Assembly (NCBI GenBank): GCA_946965045.2
Contig: OX337229.1
Span: forward strand, 2,418,001 to 2,482,000
Direction: 5' to 3'
DNA length: 64,000 bases
Source of the DNA: Epithemia pelagica
Lineage: Eukaryota; Bacillariophyta; Bacillariophyceae; Surirellales; Surirellaceae
In this document: positions 18,450 to 30,244 of the stretch, piece after piece
Numbering within the stretch: the stretch's first letter is position 1
Layout: every line of letters starts with the position of its first letter
Made by a program: the position numbers and the translations under genes
Notes under the pieces: generated by a model
The model's database searches: none
Told to the model about the DNA's origin: nothing
What the model saw: the letters and a program-made list of their open reading frames with translations, nothing else

Positions 18450-21400
18450 ATGATCATAGAGACAACAGGGGTGTTGCGACGCATAGTCGTCTTATTGATG
18501 CTTTTCTGTCCGCAATCAAGTACTCTTGTTGGTGCGGTAGTGTCCAAAGCAGTTCCGAGCAATGCCGAAACAAGCACCAACGACATGGAGCAAGCACAAA
18601 AGAAGGAACTGGAAAGGACCGAAAGAGCAAGGAGTCCTCACGAATGGCTACATCAGATTTATCAAGATTTTATGGCTGGATTGCAAGAGCAAAAACGAGC
18701 ATCGAGAGACGAAAAGAGCCGAGGACTATCGGGTTTCGTCCCTGATGAAGACAACAACCATCTCCTCGACAGCTTCAACCAAAGATACAGTCAAGGTCCG
18801 CTGTTGTGGAAAGAGGCCACAGTGTGGACCCAACAAGCCCAAATGTCCAACAGCCACTATCAGGAGACAAACTCCTCGTCGTCATCGTCATCTCTAGCAG
18901 TCGATAGTCGCATGCTGTTGGTTCAAATAATTGGGGACAATGACCACAATCAATTGTCGTTGAGCCTTTCTGATGACTTTGTATCACCACCACAAACGGC
19001 AAACCCACTTCAATCAAAGCAACAGACCGCTAACGATTTCACCATCGGAATACACCCTGTGGAAGTGGTGGGTTGTGGTCGCTTTTCGTGTAATGCCTGG
19101 TTTCCTCTCTCCGAATTCCCTCGCTACGAACATCGTACCGATATTCGAATCGAACCAGTGGCTGTATCCACCGCTTCGTCTTTGGAACAGGAGAATCTTC
19201 GTCGAAGCCAACGCCTTTCTCCAACAATGACGCGCAAACATCTCCGAGAGTCTCGACCTCAGCGAACAGACTCCACACTAACACTATCAAATACAACGGA
19301 GGAGGCTTGGTTGGGGAGTCAATCACGCCTCAATTTCAATCTATCCAGTACAAGTGAAGACTTTCGAGAACAAGTCAATGGCATCAAAAGGGCCAACAAA
19401 CCGCAACAGCATCTCCACAGCCGCAATCACCAGGACCAGGCACACCGATCTTTGGCAGGTTCGGTACGCAGTCATGCCTTTGAAGCTATGGAAATTGACC
19501 TTGTTCAAGCCGTCTTCGCGGCTGAAAACTTGAAGGGTCAAGGTCATAAAATTGGTTTCTTGTCGGATAGTTTTGACGCCGCTCTGGCATCTCGCGATGG
19601 TGGTGGATACGCCGCCGATATCGAATCGGGGGATTTGCCCAGCCAGGTCCATGTCGTACAAGACTGGTTCAGTGGTGTAAGCACCGCACAAACTTCAGAT
19701 GAAGGACGTGCCATGATGCAACTTGTGCATGACCTGGTACCGGAGGCCACCCTTGCCTTTTCGACTGCATTTTTTGGCAATACACAATTTGCCTCCGCCA
19801 TTCAAGAATTGGCCGATGCCGACTGTCACGTCATTGTCGATGATATTTGTAAGAGCCAGAACACACCTCAAATATATGACATCTCTGGAATTCTGAGCAT
19901 TTTCGTTTTTGTGGTCGGTTCTTTCTCTCGATTAAATGTGTTCTGTTCTTTCTGATTGCTTTTTATCATAGCCTATTTTGCAGAACCGTTTTTCCAGCCC
20001 GGAATTATCGCCCAAGCTGCCAATGATGTCGCCGAACTCAAAGGCATTCCCTACTTCTCGGCGGCTGGTAATCAAGCCCGTGATTCCTGGGAAGGTGCCT
20101 TTGTGCCATCGGGACAATTCGACTCCAAAGGATGTCAGTTGCACGACTTTTCCAACCAGAGTGGAAATGCGGATGTCAAGCAATCCCTCGTGATTCGCTC
20201 TCGAGGGACCCTGGTCTTTCAATGGGACGATCCCTTCTTTTCCGTCAGTGGTCCGCCTGGAGCGGCCACAGATATGGATCTCATCATTTATGATGCCAGT
20301 GACAATGTGATTCGAGAATTTCGTGCCAATCAGACTGGGTTTGATCCAGTCTTGATGTACCAAAATATATTTTCAAATGGGGACATCACACAAGATTCAA
20401 CAATAATTCAAGTATCCATTGGTCATTGTTCAGCCCCCGCCAATGCTCATGAAATGGGTGGGATTTAATATTGATGGCGTCAGTATTGAATATGCCACGG
20501 ATTCCTCCACCTACTATGGACAGAGAAATATGCCATATGTTGCGGGCGTAGGTGCTGCGTACTTTTTCCGGACGCCTCGGTTTTGTGTATCACCTGCCGT
20601 TCGCTCTCCATACTCCAGTGCCGGTGGAACACCGCTCTTGTGGGACCGTACGGGCATGCGACTCCCGGTACGTCAGGTTCTCCAACAACCTCGGTTTGTG
20701 GCACCTGACGTATGTAAAAATACCTTCTTTGGTCTTGACATAGACCTTTTGAACTTTGGACAGGGATTTTATTTTCTGGGTATGTTCTTCTTTCGGTATT
20801 TCACGTCGTTGGTTTTTCTTTGACTCCTTGCATTGTCCTTACAATTTTCACTTTTCTTCACACCAATAGGTACGTCCGCTGCGGCGCCGAATGCTGCTGC
20901 AGTCAGTGCAATGCTTCTGCAAGCAGATCCAACCTTGACACCTCTGGAGATTTATGACATCATGGAATCCACGGCATTAGATATGTCAAACGAGCAAGGG
21001 TTTGATTTCGATACCGGATATGGTCTGATCAATGCATTGGAAGCCGTGACGGAGGCATTGGAACGGCGTGTAAACAGTGGTACCACTAATACATCAGCGC
21101 CTTCCACCACTTCGCCCACAAGCGTTCCAACAACTCCAGCGCCTACAACAGTTTCTCCCTCCGATGTCCCCACTGGCGCATCACCAACAACCAACACACC
21201 CACGACCATTGCTCCATCTCAAGTTCCTACAACGACACCCCCAACGACTGTCGCTCCATCTCAAGTTCCCACCACGACATCCCCGACAACTGTTCCTCCT
21301 TCACAAGCTCCTACAACAACAACACCCACGACTGCTGGTCCATCCACTGCAGAGCCTCAATTTGTACAATTACCGATTAGAACGAGTGTATGTGGTAATG

Positions 21401-21909
21401 GTATTCAGGAAGAGGGAGAAGCATGCGATGGAAAGACGTTTTTTGTTGTTGATTCTATACTGCCGTCGACATGCGCCGATTATGGCTTTGTCGATGGAGG
21501 GCAATTGGAATGCTCTGCCAACTGTCAGGTGGTTAGTACCACGGGATGCTTCAAGCGAGTCGCAGAATTTTCGAACTTGTCCAGCGATACAAGAGGTCCT
21601 GCCATTTTCCGACGCGTCTGGGTTGAAGCCTTTCCGGAATCGACCACTGTAAAAGTCATCTTATCATCTTCAACAGGTGGCAACCTCTCCACGGGAGATG
21701 CTGACTTGTACGTCAAGTACGGTTCTCCGGTGTCCACCACCAAATATGATTGTCGTTCTTCCACAAAAGACAACAATGAAATGTGCATATTCTACCAATC
21801 TACCTTGTCGAAGAACGGTGGATTCTTTTTCTATCTGATCAATGCCTTCAAGCCATTCACCAACGTGCATCTGAGAATAGTTGCGGATGGCACCATTCCG
21901 TATTCTTAA
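18450..21909 (+). pseudogene. Secreted protease B, paralogue of A, with frameshift
   Basis: Exons 18450-19848, 19972-20779 and 20870-21909; introns of 123 and 90 bp, both GT-AG and phase 1. The ATG at 18450 is preferred because it starts a signal peptide. Catalytic motifs match protease A: IGFLSDSFD, DEGRAMMQLVHD (Glu at the usual His site), FSAAGN and GTSAAAPNAAA. After a Pro/Thr stalk come a Cys-rich block (CGNGIQEEGEACD, as in Myxococcus-type Cys repeats) and a PPC-like domain (DADLYVKYG). At CCCCC (20434-20438) the frame must lose one base to continue in line with protease A, so the gene is broken as written, by mutation or sequence error. All downstream motifs remain intact, which suggests a recent change or an error. 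Confidence 0.75.
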
Positions 21910-22557
21910 ATTTCTCTTTGGGTCAAACAGAAGAAGATACTGAACATAGCTGAGCCATGTGTTTGCAACAAGCGCTGTTGGCTGTTGCAAGGCTTGTTGA
22001 CAAAGGCGACCTTCAATGAGATGCGTTCTGTTGACGACGCTCAACAATCAGGAAGAGGCGAAACAGCCACGATACCTGAATACAATAAAAGAAGACAACC
22101 ACCAGACAAAAGTCAATCGTGAGACATACTTGGCTCTACACTTTCTTGGTTTTGTTTCACCAGCTGACAGAATTTGTAGCACAAGCCCGATGGTTTGCCC
22201 CTCATATCTCATAATCAAAACAATCCATCAGCAACACATGTCTGCAATTGTCCAAAGAATGAACTGCAAACACACTTTCCCAACACACGTTGCCAAACCA
22301 AACGACAACGCTAGGGAAAATTCCTTCCATTGTCCCCGCCCCAGCAAAGAGCGGTCAACAGATAGGGCCTCTTGAGAGTAAATTAAATCACTGGGAAAAA
22401 CAAGGCTTGCATGCGATAAACAACCTTCCACCAATAACAGAAAAATAGTTTTCATCAATTGACCGACCTACCTTATCATCGAATGGATAGCTCGTCTGAA
22501 AGCCTTTTCTGATGTTGCGGTTGTTCTTCAGTCCTCCATGTCGATTTTTCTGAGTGA
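21910..22557. other. Convergent 3' spacer
   Basis: About 650 bases between protease B and the minus-strand NAD kinase. No gene is supported; it is taken as two 3' UTRs. Confidence 0.45.
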
Positions 22558-24856
22558 CTACGGAGGAGCCTTGTGGGTGGAACTGTTGTAGGGTGGTGGA
22601 TTGGTGCTAGTACTTGTGGTTGTTTTGAGGGGCCGTTGCCGCGGTCGAGCATTAAAGCCAAAATTTCGTTTCAAACTGTGTAACCAATCCCAGGAGTGAT
22701 CGTGTCGATTAATTGTGGGTACTGGGTACGGTGACATGCTGACTTCAATGCAATCGCCACGATGCAATGGCTGGCGATGTTTGCCATCAAAGGCGACACT
22801 GGCTTCCGCACGGGCATCGTCAGGAACGACAATGTGCAGGACGACATGATCGGGAAAGACCATACTTCGAAAGGACAAGACATGGGGACATATAGGTGTC
22901 ACCAAAATGCAGGGCACGGCAGGATGGACGACGGACCCTCCGGCCGCCATGGAATAGGCAGTGGACCCAGTTGGAGTGGCAAAGATGATACCATCCGCTT
23001 GCACTGTGGTTAAGTGATGATTGTCGCAAAAACATTCCAATGCGGCCAAGTAGGGAGAAGATCCCCGATCAATCACGACCTCATTCAAGACATTGAATTG
23101 TGCTCGGCAAACACCTTGTCGATTCAAGATACGACAACGCAAGCGCATGCGAATGGACAAGCAAATACTTCCGTCGGGTCCAAAAGCAACGCTGGGGTTG
23201 CTTGCTGTCGTTGTGACAAGAGATGTTGTTGTCGTCAACGAAGACGATGTCGAAGGACCCCATGTTGTTGTCGTCCTAGTCGATGCCTCTGCTGGTCCTG
23301 GTTCACTTTGATGATGGAATGGATCCTGCTCTGAATCATGAGAAGAAGATGACGATGATGTTACCAAACCCAAAGCGACACGAACGGCATCCACCAGTTC
23401 ATCAGGCTATATCCATTCAAAGAAATAGTTGAGTGACGTGTGAGATGTTATTGCGCAAGACAGAAACAGTGGTGAGAACTGGCATTGGCGCAAAAAGTAC
23501 ACTTGCAAAAATAAGCCATGGTAAAATCAAGACAACGCGTACCTGAAACGGCGTCAAGAATCCGAGGGACCCTCCCGCAACACTGAGAATAGGCGGACAA
23601 GGACCTTGAAACAGCATGCCGGCATGCATTAACAATCCATCGCCACCTAAGGTACAAATCAAATTGGGCAACGGAACCGAATCCTCCTCGTCGTCGTCAT
23701 TGTCATTTCTTTCCGCAACATGGTCCTTGTCTTCATTTCGATTCTTTTTGTGACGATAGTAGTTGCGTTCCAATACCTTGTCGGCTTCAAACAAGTGAAT
23801 CCGTCCCTTCATGCCTTGTACACCATAGGCATGTTCCAAGCGGGCCGCTACCGAAGGTTCCAACCAAACGTCAATGCAAATCTTGGGACCCGCATCGTTG
23901 TTCGCAGCACCACCGTCATCATTCGAATTGCAATTGCAGTCTCCAATCCATTCTTGGACCGCTTGTGCGGCGATTTGCAACAAGTGTTCTTCCCCTGCCT
24001 TGATGAGCAACAAGACGGAATGTGTCGTGATAGTCGTGGTGGACGGTACAGGTTCTTCCTGAGAAGGTGCCGTGGGTGGAGGAGGAACCCAGGAATAGGC
24101 GACTTGTCCCGTAGCCGGACCAGTCAAGACAATTTGCGATTCACCATTCTCTGTCGGTTGGACTCGTTCTCGAATGGCATAATGGCATACATCGTCGGAA
24201 TTGCACCAGGACAATTCCAATTGCAGTTGATTCCTGCTATTTTTCTTGTTGTTGTTGCCATTTTCACTGGATAAAGAAAAGGACGACGACATGGATACAA
24301 TAGCACTCGTACAAGCGGGAAGAGTGTTGTTGTTGTTACTCGAGTTGTTGTTTTGTGGGACACCGGTGGTCGACGATAAGAAAGACCCTTCCCATGTGCC
24401 GTTTTGGTTCTCCTCCCTTTCCACGGATCCTTCCGGTTCCAAATCGACCGCAGAGGTGGGAAAACGATATGAAGTACCCTCCATGGTATCGTTTCGGTTC
24501 GGGTTGTTATTCTTGTCCTGAATCGATTCATTGTCGTTCTCCTCATCCGTTTCCTCTGGTTCCACTAGGATAGGGCGACTGCTATAACATCGAGATGAAC
24601 TTGACCCATCACAACGCCTCGAATGAACCAAAACAAACGGTTGTTGTACCCAATCCTTGGTAAAACAACTCATGTGGGGTTTCGGGTGGGTTTGCATGGG
24701 CGTGACAGCAAAGGCGGCCGTTTCAAAGAAATGGCGCCATTGTCCCATACACAGAGACGGCAATGCTACAAGAAGCCATGCATGTTGCGCGGCCAAACAC
24801 CAACAACTAGACGAACCAAACAACCTCTTGTTGCTGTGGTTGTGCCGGTCGGACAT
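22558..24856 (-). CDS. Plastid-targeted NAD kinase
   Basis: Exons 24856-23543 and 23406-22558, with a 136-bp GT-AG intron in phase 0, giving 720 residues. The enzyme phosphorylates NAD(H) to NADP(H). Motifs seen are CTLGGDGLLMHAG (the GGDG nucleotide-binding motif), GGSLGFLTPF just before the intron, LNEVVIDRG, and PTGSTAYSMAAGGSVVHP. The first 60 residues contain a hydrophobic stretch and then TAAFAVTP, close to the diatom plastid motif ASAFAP, so import into the plastid to supply photosynthetic NADP+ is likely. A long Asn/Ser/Glu-rich linker (100-300) separates the presequence from the catalytic core. The C-terminal extension is basic and Thr-rich. Confidence 0.92.
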
Positions 24857-25230
24857 GAGCCAGGGAGAAATTTCGTCTTTTTTCCCTCTCTTCCAACCAA
24901 CCGCAGACGATAACCAAATGGTGAATCACTCTGGGGTAGAAACTTGAGGGATCGAATGAGCGTGGGTTCAGATGATGGAGACACAAAAGAACGGGGACGT
25001 GTTTTTTGGGCTCCATGGCCGCCGGGTGTCGAACTGACACTTCAATGTCATCTAAATCAGATAAATTGTCTGTTTAAGATTCTACGGATGTCGGTTGAAA
25101 TAGGGTGGAGGCGGTCTCTGTCTCTCCGTAGTCCGTAGCTGCCGCAGTTGCAGGCGAGTTCGTCACAATCTGAAGAAACATCCACACCACACCGACCGCA
25201 CCATGGTTCACCCGAAAACAATTCCTTCAA
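24857..25230. other. Divergent promoter region
   Basis: About 370 bases between the NAD kinase and the nuclease-kinase gene, which are divergent. No gene is supported. Confidence 0.45.
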
Positions 25231-27102
25231 ATGGCAGATCCTATGACCAGATCGAAGAGAGTGTCTCCTCGGAGCGCACGTGTGGTTTATGCTTCGGCTT
25301 CGGCTGGTAGTAACAGACCGCCGTCGCCTCCAGGCAGACCACCTCTTGCTAGCCCTCAGAGTGGGTGGGCCGCAAGTGACTTGAACGAGGAAGCTTTCCA
25401 GCGTGTATTCCAAGAGAAAGGATTTGATATCGGTATTTCTAAGGAAAAAGCGAAGGATTTTTGTGGCTTTGCAAGCAAGATTCCCCATGATAATCTCCAA
25501 AATGAGGCTATGTTCCAGGATTTTTTTCTTCATGAGCTTGGCCGTCTCTCATCCATCGAGCTTGTACACGAGGAGCAAACCAAACGGAGGAGAATTTCAA
25601 CATCGTCCAGAGGATCACGCGAGGGAACGAGTAGTGGGACCGAAAACTACTCGAGAAAGGAAGCAGCTATTAAAAATATCCTCAACCAGTATAAGAGCCA
25701 CCTTGAGGCAACGAACGTCGAAGAAACTACGAAGAGTTGGTATGAATATCCTCAGGATGTTCGTGGTGGCCTTATTAAAAAGAATTCAAGACCTGATATT
25801 GCGTGTATCAATAATCAAACCGGTACATTGATCGTTGGCGAGCTGAAGAATCGCTGTAAATACCAGCGGAGTGACGCTATTCGTCAATGTGCAACCTACA
25901 TGTATCACATCCTTTGGTGGTTCCGCGTCCAACAACGTCGTGATGTGCGACAGGTGGACGGCTTTTGCGTGTGTGGTCCAAAATGCCGGGAGGCAAAAGG
26001 AATGGTCGTGGTCTCCTTCTTGCGCCTTGGGGTTCCCGAAAAGATTGGAGGACCTCTACCACTTTCGTGTCACCACCAAATACATGAGGCAAATTCGGAC
26101 GAAACGATGATTTCCTTGAGGCAATTGGGTGTTTTTCTGACACGACAACACGAGGGCGCGCAACCAAACGATGCCCTCTTAATTGATTTTGACTTCCCAG
26201 TGCCTGGATCAATGATGTTGCCACTGTCATTTTGTAAATCACAACCGAAACCTTGGTTGCGTGTGGTAAAATCTGGAACGTGTGCTCTTGTATTGCAAAT
26301 CACACGCTCCGACGAGCTAGCTAATGTTGATGTGTACAGCTTCATGAAGGAGAACTTTGGCATGACGAAAGTGGGGTTCAAAGTGTTGAACCGTTCTCTG
26401 GAAAAATTCCAGAACGACGAGTCCATCTACGTCAAAGTGGTCAATCCAGCAGCGGGATCGAAGTGGAACGACAAAGATATGTTTCGTAGTCTACTTTATT
26501 TGCATGGTGAGACTGTCGATCGTGGGCTTGCAGCCTACGAAGAGAAAGGGTACGTCGTTGATAGATACTTTATCACGATCATCATGCATGGCATGGGGTC
26601 GCCCATTGGTAGCCAGGATCTACTCGAATTTGCGCCGTTTTGCTTCGAATTCTTGGGCTTGATGAATCGAACGGAACAGATGTGGAACGATTTCAAAGCT
26701 GTTCACGGGGACATTCACCGACACAACGTGCTCTTTAAAATTGACGCCGAGGAAGGAAAACGGCTGAATCTGATTGATTGGGATGAATGTACTGGCGAAA
26801 CTCCCATGCAGCGACAAGTCACGCAACGTCATCACAAGGAGCGGTATCCAGAGTGCTTCCAAAATGATGGCTTGTCCTTCACTCGAGTACAGCTGTTGGT
26901 TTTGTTTCGAGACTTGGTGTTGCAAGAATATGGCAAGATTGTGTACATGGATGCAGATAAAACCATTACCTTTGTTGACGAGGGATCCAAAGGTGACGGC
27001 GATAAGTTGGTTGTTGGGAATCAGGCCACCCCCGAGCATGTCACATGCTGGTTTGAGGCTTTGAAAGAGGCACTGGCTCAGCAAGCTGCTGGACAGGGAT
27101 AG
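25231..27102 (+). CDS. PD-(D/E)xK nuclease plus kinase-like protein (Crinkler type)
   Basis: The 623-residue single-exon product has a Ser/Pro-rich N-terminus (1-48), then a nuclease-like core: RPDIA (Pro-Asp at 188-189), IVGELKNR (Glu204, Lys206) and a downstream Gln in IRQCATYMYH. This is the PD-(D/E)xK restriction-endonuclease fold pattern. The C-terminal half has VHGDIHRHNVLF (about 491-502), the catalytic loop of protein-kinase-like folds, and LIDWDE (about 514-519) in the DFG position. Fusions of this kind are known among Crinkler (CRN) proteins of oomycetes and other eukaryotes. I see no CRN ubiquitin-like header and no signal peptide. Role (host defence, transposon-derived effector or DNA processing) is open. 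Confidence 0.7.
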   Translation: MADPMTRSKRVSPRSARVVYASASAGSNRPPSPPGRPPLASPQSGWAASDLNEEAFQRVFQEKGFDIGISKEKAKDFCGFASKIPHDNLQNEAMFQDFFLHELGRLSSIELVHEEQTKRRRISTSSRGSREGTSSGTENYSRKEAAIKNILNQYKSHLEATNVEETTKSWYEYPQDVRGGLIKKNSRPDIACINNQTGTLIVGELKNRCKYQRSDAIRQCATYMYHILWWFRVQQRRDVRQVDGFCVCGPKCREAKGMVVVSFLRLGVPEKIGGPLPLSCHHQIHEANSDETMISLRQLGVFLTRQHEGAQPNDALLIDFDFPVPGSMMLPLSFCKSQPKPWLRVVKSGTCALVLQITRSDELANVDVYSFMKENFGMTKVGFKVLNRSLEKFQNDESIYVKVVNPAAGSKWNDKDMFRSLLYLHGETVDRGLAAYEEKGYVVDRYFITIIMHGMGSPIGSQDLLEFAPFCFEFLGLMNRTEQMWNDFKAVHGDIHRHNVLFKIDAEEGKRLNLIDWDECTGETPMQRQVTQRHHKERYPECFQNDGLSFTRVQLLVLFRDLVLQEYGKIVYMDADKTITFVDEGSKGDGDKLVVGNQATPEHVTCWFEALKEALAQQAAGQG

Positions 27103-27990
27103 GCAGCTTCAATGTTCTCTTTCTAATTTTTCGGAGAAGAATTGGATAATAATATGTATGCGGGATTGTAGCTACTTGCTATGCCTTATCTCTTACTTTA
27201 ACCCTCCTCAAGCTCAAGGTCCAAAACTTTGACTCATCAAAATGTGCTCCTGGAAAAAGTGAATTGCAATGGTCGGAGGGCATTGAAGGAAATTGATGTC
27301 TACAAGATTCCCTATGGGAAAACCAAGGAAGACGCTGCTGCGAATCATCGGAATGGGGCTTCTCATGATAGAAGTTCCTGGTGGACCAGATGTCGTCAGG
27401 CAAATCACGGCCAGCGATCGTGGCATTCCACCTAGCACCACTCCCGCCCCGCCCCGAACATATGATATCTCTCCTGCTGTGACCTCTTCGAAGATAGTGA
27501 GAGCTGATTGACGATATCCTTCAATCTAGTCGAGGACTACAGGCAAAACATTGTACTTTTCGAACTCGTCCTTCGATTTACCATAGCTGCACAAACCGCC
27601 AATGCTCCTCAGGCCTGATGGTAAACACCCAAGGTATACTCGTTGTCCACTCCTATTACTTCTCTATAGAGTACACATGTAAACCAATATGTTTCCTTTG
27701 CCAGATGTACAGAGAACGTGAGCTGAAAGTTGAAACTCCGTCCAGATGTCGTCAACCCACAGCTTTGTCCCAAACAAAATGGTCGATTGATCCAACCTTG
27801 GTGAGACGAATGTAATCATGTTTTCCCATGCACCAAAAGTGGGAATATTCTTTCCCACAGCTTTCACGACAAATGCTGTTGGGAAATTCTACCATGTAGG
27901 TGACCCAATGCACAGACTTCCCTTCGCTCTTTCCATCTTGTGTCAGGTGTCTCATGTGCAACAATTTCCCTTCAGTGGCTGAGCTCTGTT
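27103..27990. other. Convergent 3' spacer
   Basis: About 890 bases with only short, unsupported open frames on both strands. Confidence 0.45.
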
Positions 27991-30244
27991 CTAATACTTT
28001 TCGGCACCGTGTTGGTCAATATACTTTCTCAATTCGTCGTCCGCGTACACATTGTCGGGGAACATTTCTTCATCCGCCAAGAAGCAATGCAAAATACAGG
28101 TGATGGTCATGTCGTAGACATTAAGGAAAAAGTCGGAAACCCAGTATGACAAGAGAAAAATTAGGACAGTTGGTCCAGCCACGGAATGTAAATCGTCCAC
28201 CAATTCTTGGGTCAAGTAATAATAACCAGCCAGTGTGGTCAAACTGGCAATGAACAATTTGCCAATGACCAACACGGCGGTGGACAAGCAAGAAATGGCC
28301 GCAATGCGATAGACGTTGCGGGTAATGAGATAATATGCCTTGCGGGACGAAATGCAAAAGGGTGTACTGAAAATGGCAGTCTGAATATAGGCATTTTTGG
28401 ATATGAACTGCAAGCACCCTTCCAAACAGGCAAAGCAGCAGGCACACCAACACAAAACACATTGTGCCAGTTTGTTGTTGCTCCGCTTGGCGGCACGTCG
28501 GGCTTTGGCAATTGCCACCCGGATCAATTGTATACTGGCAATCAACAAAGATCCATACGCACAAGTACCAATATGATACCTCACAACTTGCCAAACGGAA
28601 TGAATCACGGACCAACTTCCAATTTTCCATTTTTGACGGGTAAAGTAATACTTGGCCACGGTCAGGGCGACCATGACATCGCCGAGGGCCACAATGAAAT
28701 TGGCTGTCCAAAATAAGCAAAACAAGAAAAACCAGCCACATCGCACGACAAAGGGGGACCATTCGTATTTGCGAATGGCAATTTGCGCCCCCGTATTGGG
28801 CAAATCAATTTCCTTGACCGTCACATCCCCCATGCTTGCCAAATGAACGGCATACCAAATCCAAATCGTGACAAACAGTAACATACCCACAGCTTGCAAA
28901 ATGGGAATACCCAACAACAAAATCATGTGATTGACAGCCTTTCCAGCCGCCTTGACACAGCCAATCGCAATGGAAATTTGTCGACGCAAACAACAAACCA
29001 AAATCAGAAGCGCAAAGCCAACGACCCACAAACAAAAGGCGGCAATCCGAGTAGCCTATGCCATAAATCAATTGAAGAAAGAATCCAAATACCACAATTT
29101 GTCAGTCCAGAGAGAGGAATGCCTCATTGCCACCAATAGAATAGGTACGAACCTTGATGGTAGTGTCGTCCACACCCGTGACTTGATCCAGTTGATTGGA
29201 GGCGGTTGAGGCAGCCGTATTATTGTTCCAAGGATTCCCCGCATCTTGTTCGTCTTGCCACTGTTCGGCTGTTGTATAGGCGTAATAACCACCGACGAAA
29301 AACAAGGCAATCGTGGCGAGGACCGATGTCCACACAATGGTTTTGAGCAACATGGGAATGCGAAGCAAAATGATATAAATCAAACTGAGAACCACGCACA
29401 AGCCAATCCCAAAGGCGACAATTTCGTGTCGAGCCACATACAAATCGGCATAGACGTAGTCATTCAACAATTCGTGCGCGGTCGACACGGGATGGACACC
29501 ACCAAAAACTCCATAGGATTGTGACAGTCGCACGGCTTGATCGTAAATGGCCTCTTCCGCGGCGTTGGTATAATAACAGCGCCACAACCATTCATAGGTA
29601 TCACCAGCATAGTAGGCCATACCAAAGCCTCGGGCAATGCCAGGCGAATTCCACGAAGTTTCAAGACTGGGCCAGCACAAGTCGGACGTGCATTCCAGAG
29701 CATCATCACTAAAATTTGAATAATCTGGCATTTGGATGTAGTCGACGGGCAAGACACTGCCGTTCACTTGATAGACACCGGCATAGGTGACCAAAGTGCG
29801 AACATCAACCGGTTGTACATCAATGAGAGACTCATCGTCGACTCCTGCTTCTTCCTGTTCTTGACGAAGTAGAGACAGAGACTTGGACACGGAGGGACAA
29901 GAGGAAACACACACGCCCCCAGTATAGGAATTGATGTAGTACAAGAGGGGATAGTCGGTCATGTCCACCGGTCCCAAATCGGTGCCACAAATATTGCCGT
30001 CATAGTCGAGGGGATACAACAATCGTCGATAATCGCCCTTGTCCACCACGTAAAGACCAACCACTGTCATGGCGGACCACAAGGCAAACAACAGCAATAG
30101 CATGAACACATCAGTGCAATGCCGATTTTCCAAAGGTCCATCGAAATCGGCTGGTGCCCTCAACGCGCTCCGCTCATCGTCCAAATCATCCTCATCGTAG
30201 TCACTTTCTCGACTTGAGGTACGATCCGCGTAGATTGTCTCCAT
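27991..30244 (-). CDS. Choline transporter-like protein (SLC44/CTL family)
   Basis: Exons 30244-29153 and 29055-27991, with a 97-bp GT-AG intron in phase 0, giving 718 residues. The start at 30244 is preferred over an upstream ATG because CTL proteins begin with a short acidic cytosolic tail before TM1. The TM1 region and DKGDYRRLLYPLDYDGNICG match the family signature after TM1. A large extracellular loop rich in Cys is followed by about nine more hydrophobic segments. The C-terminal part has the family's Cys-rich loop (VLCWCACCFACLEGCLQFI) and an ISSRKAYYL stretch. The protein probably moves choline or related amines across the plasma membrane or an organelle membrane. Confidence 0.88.
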
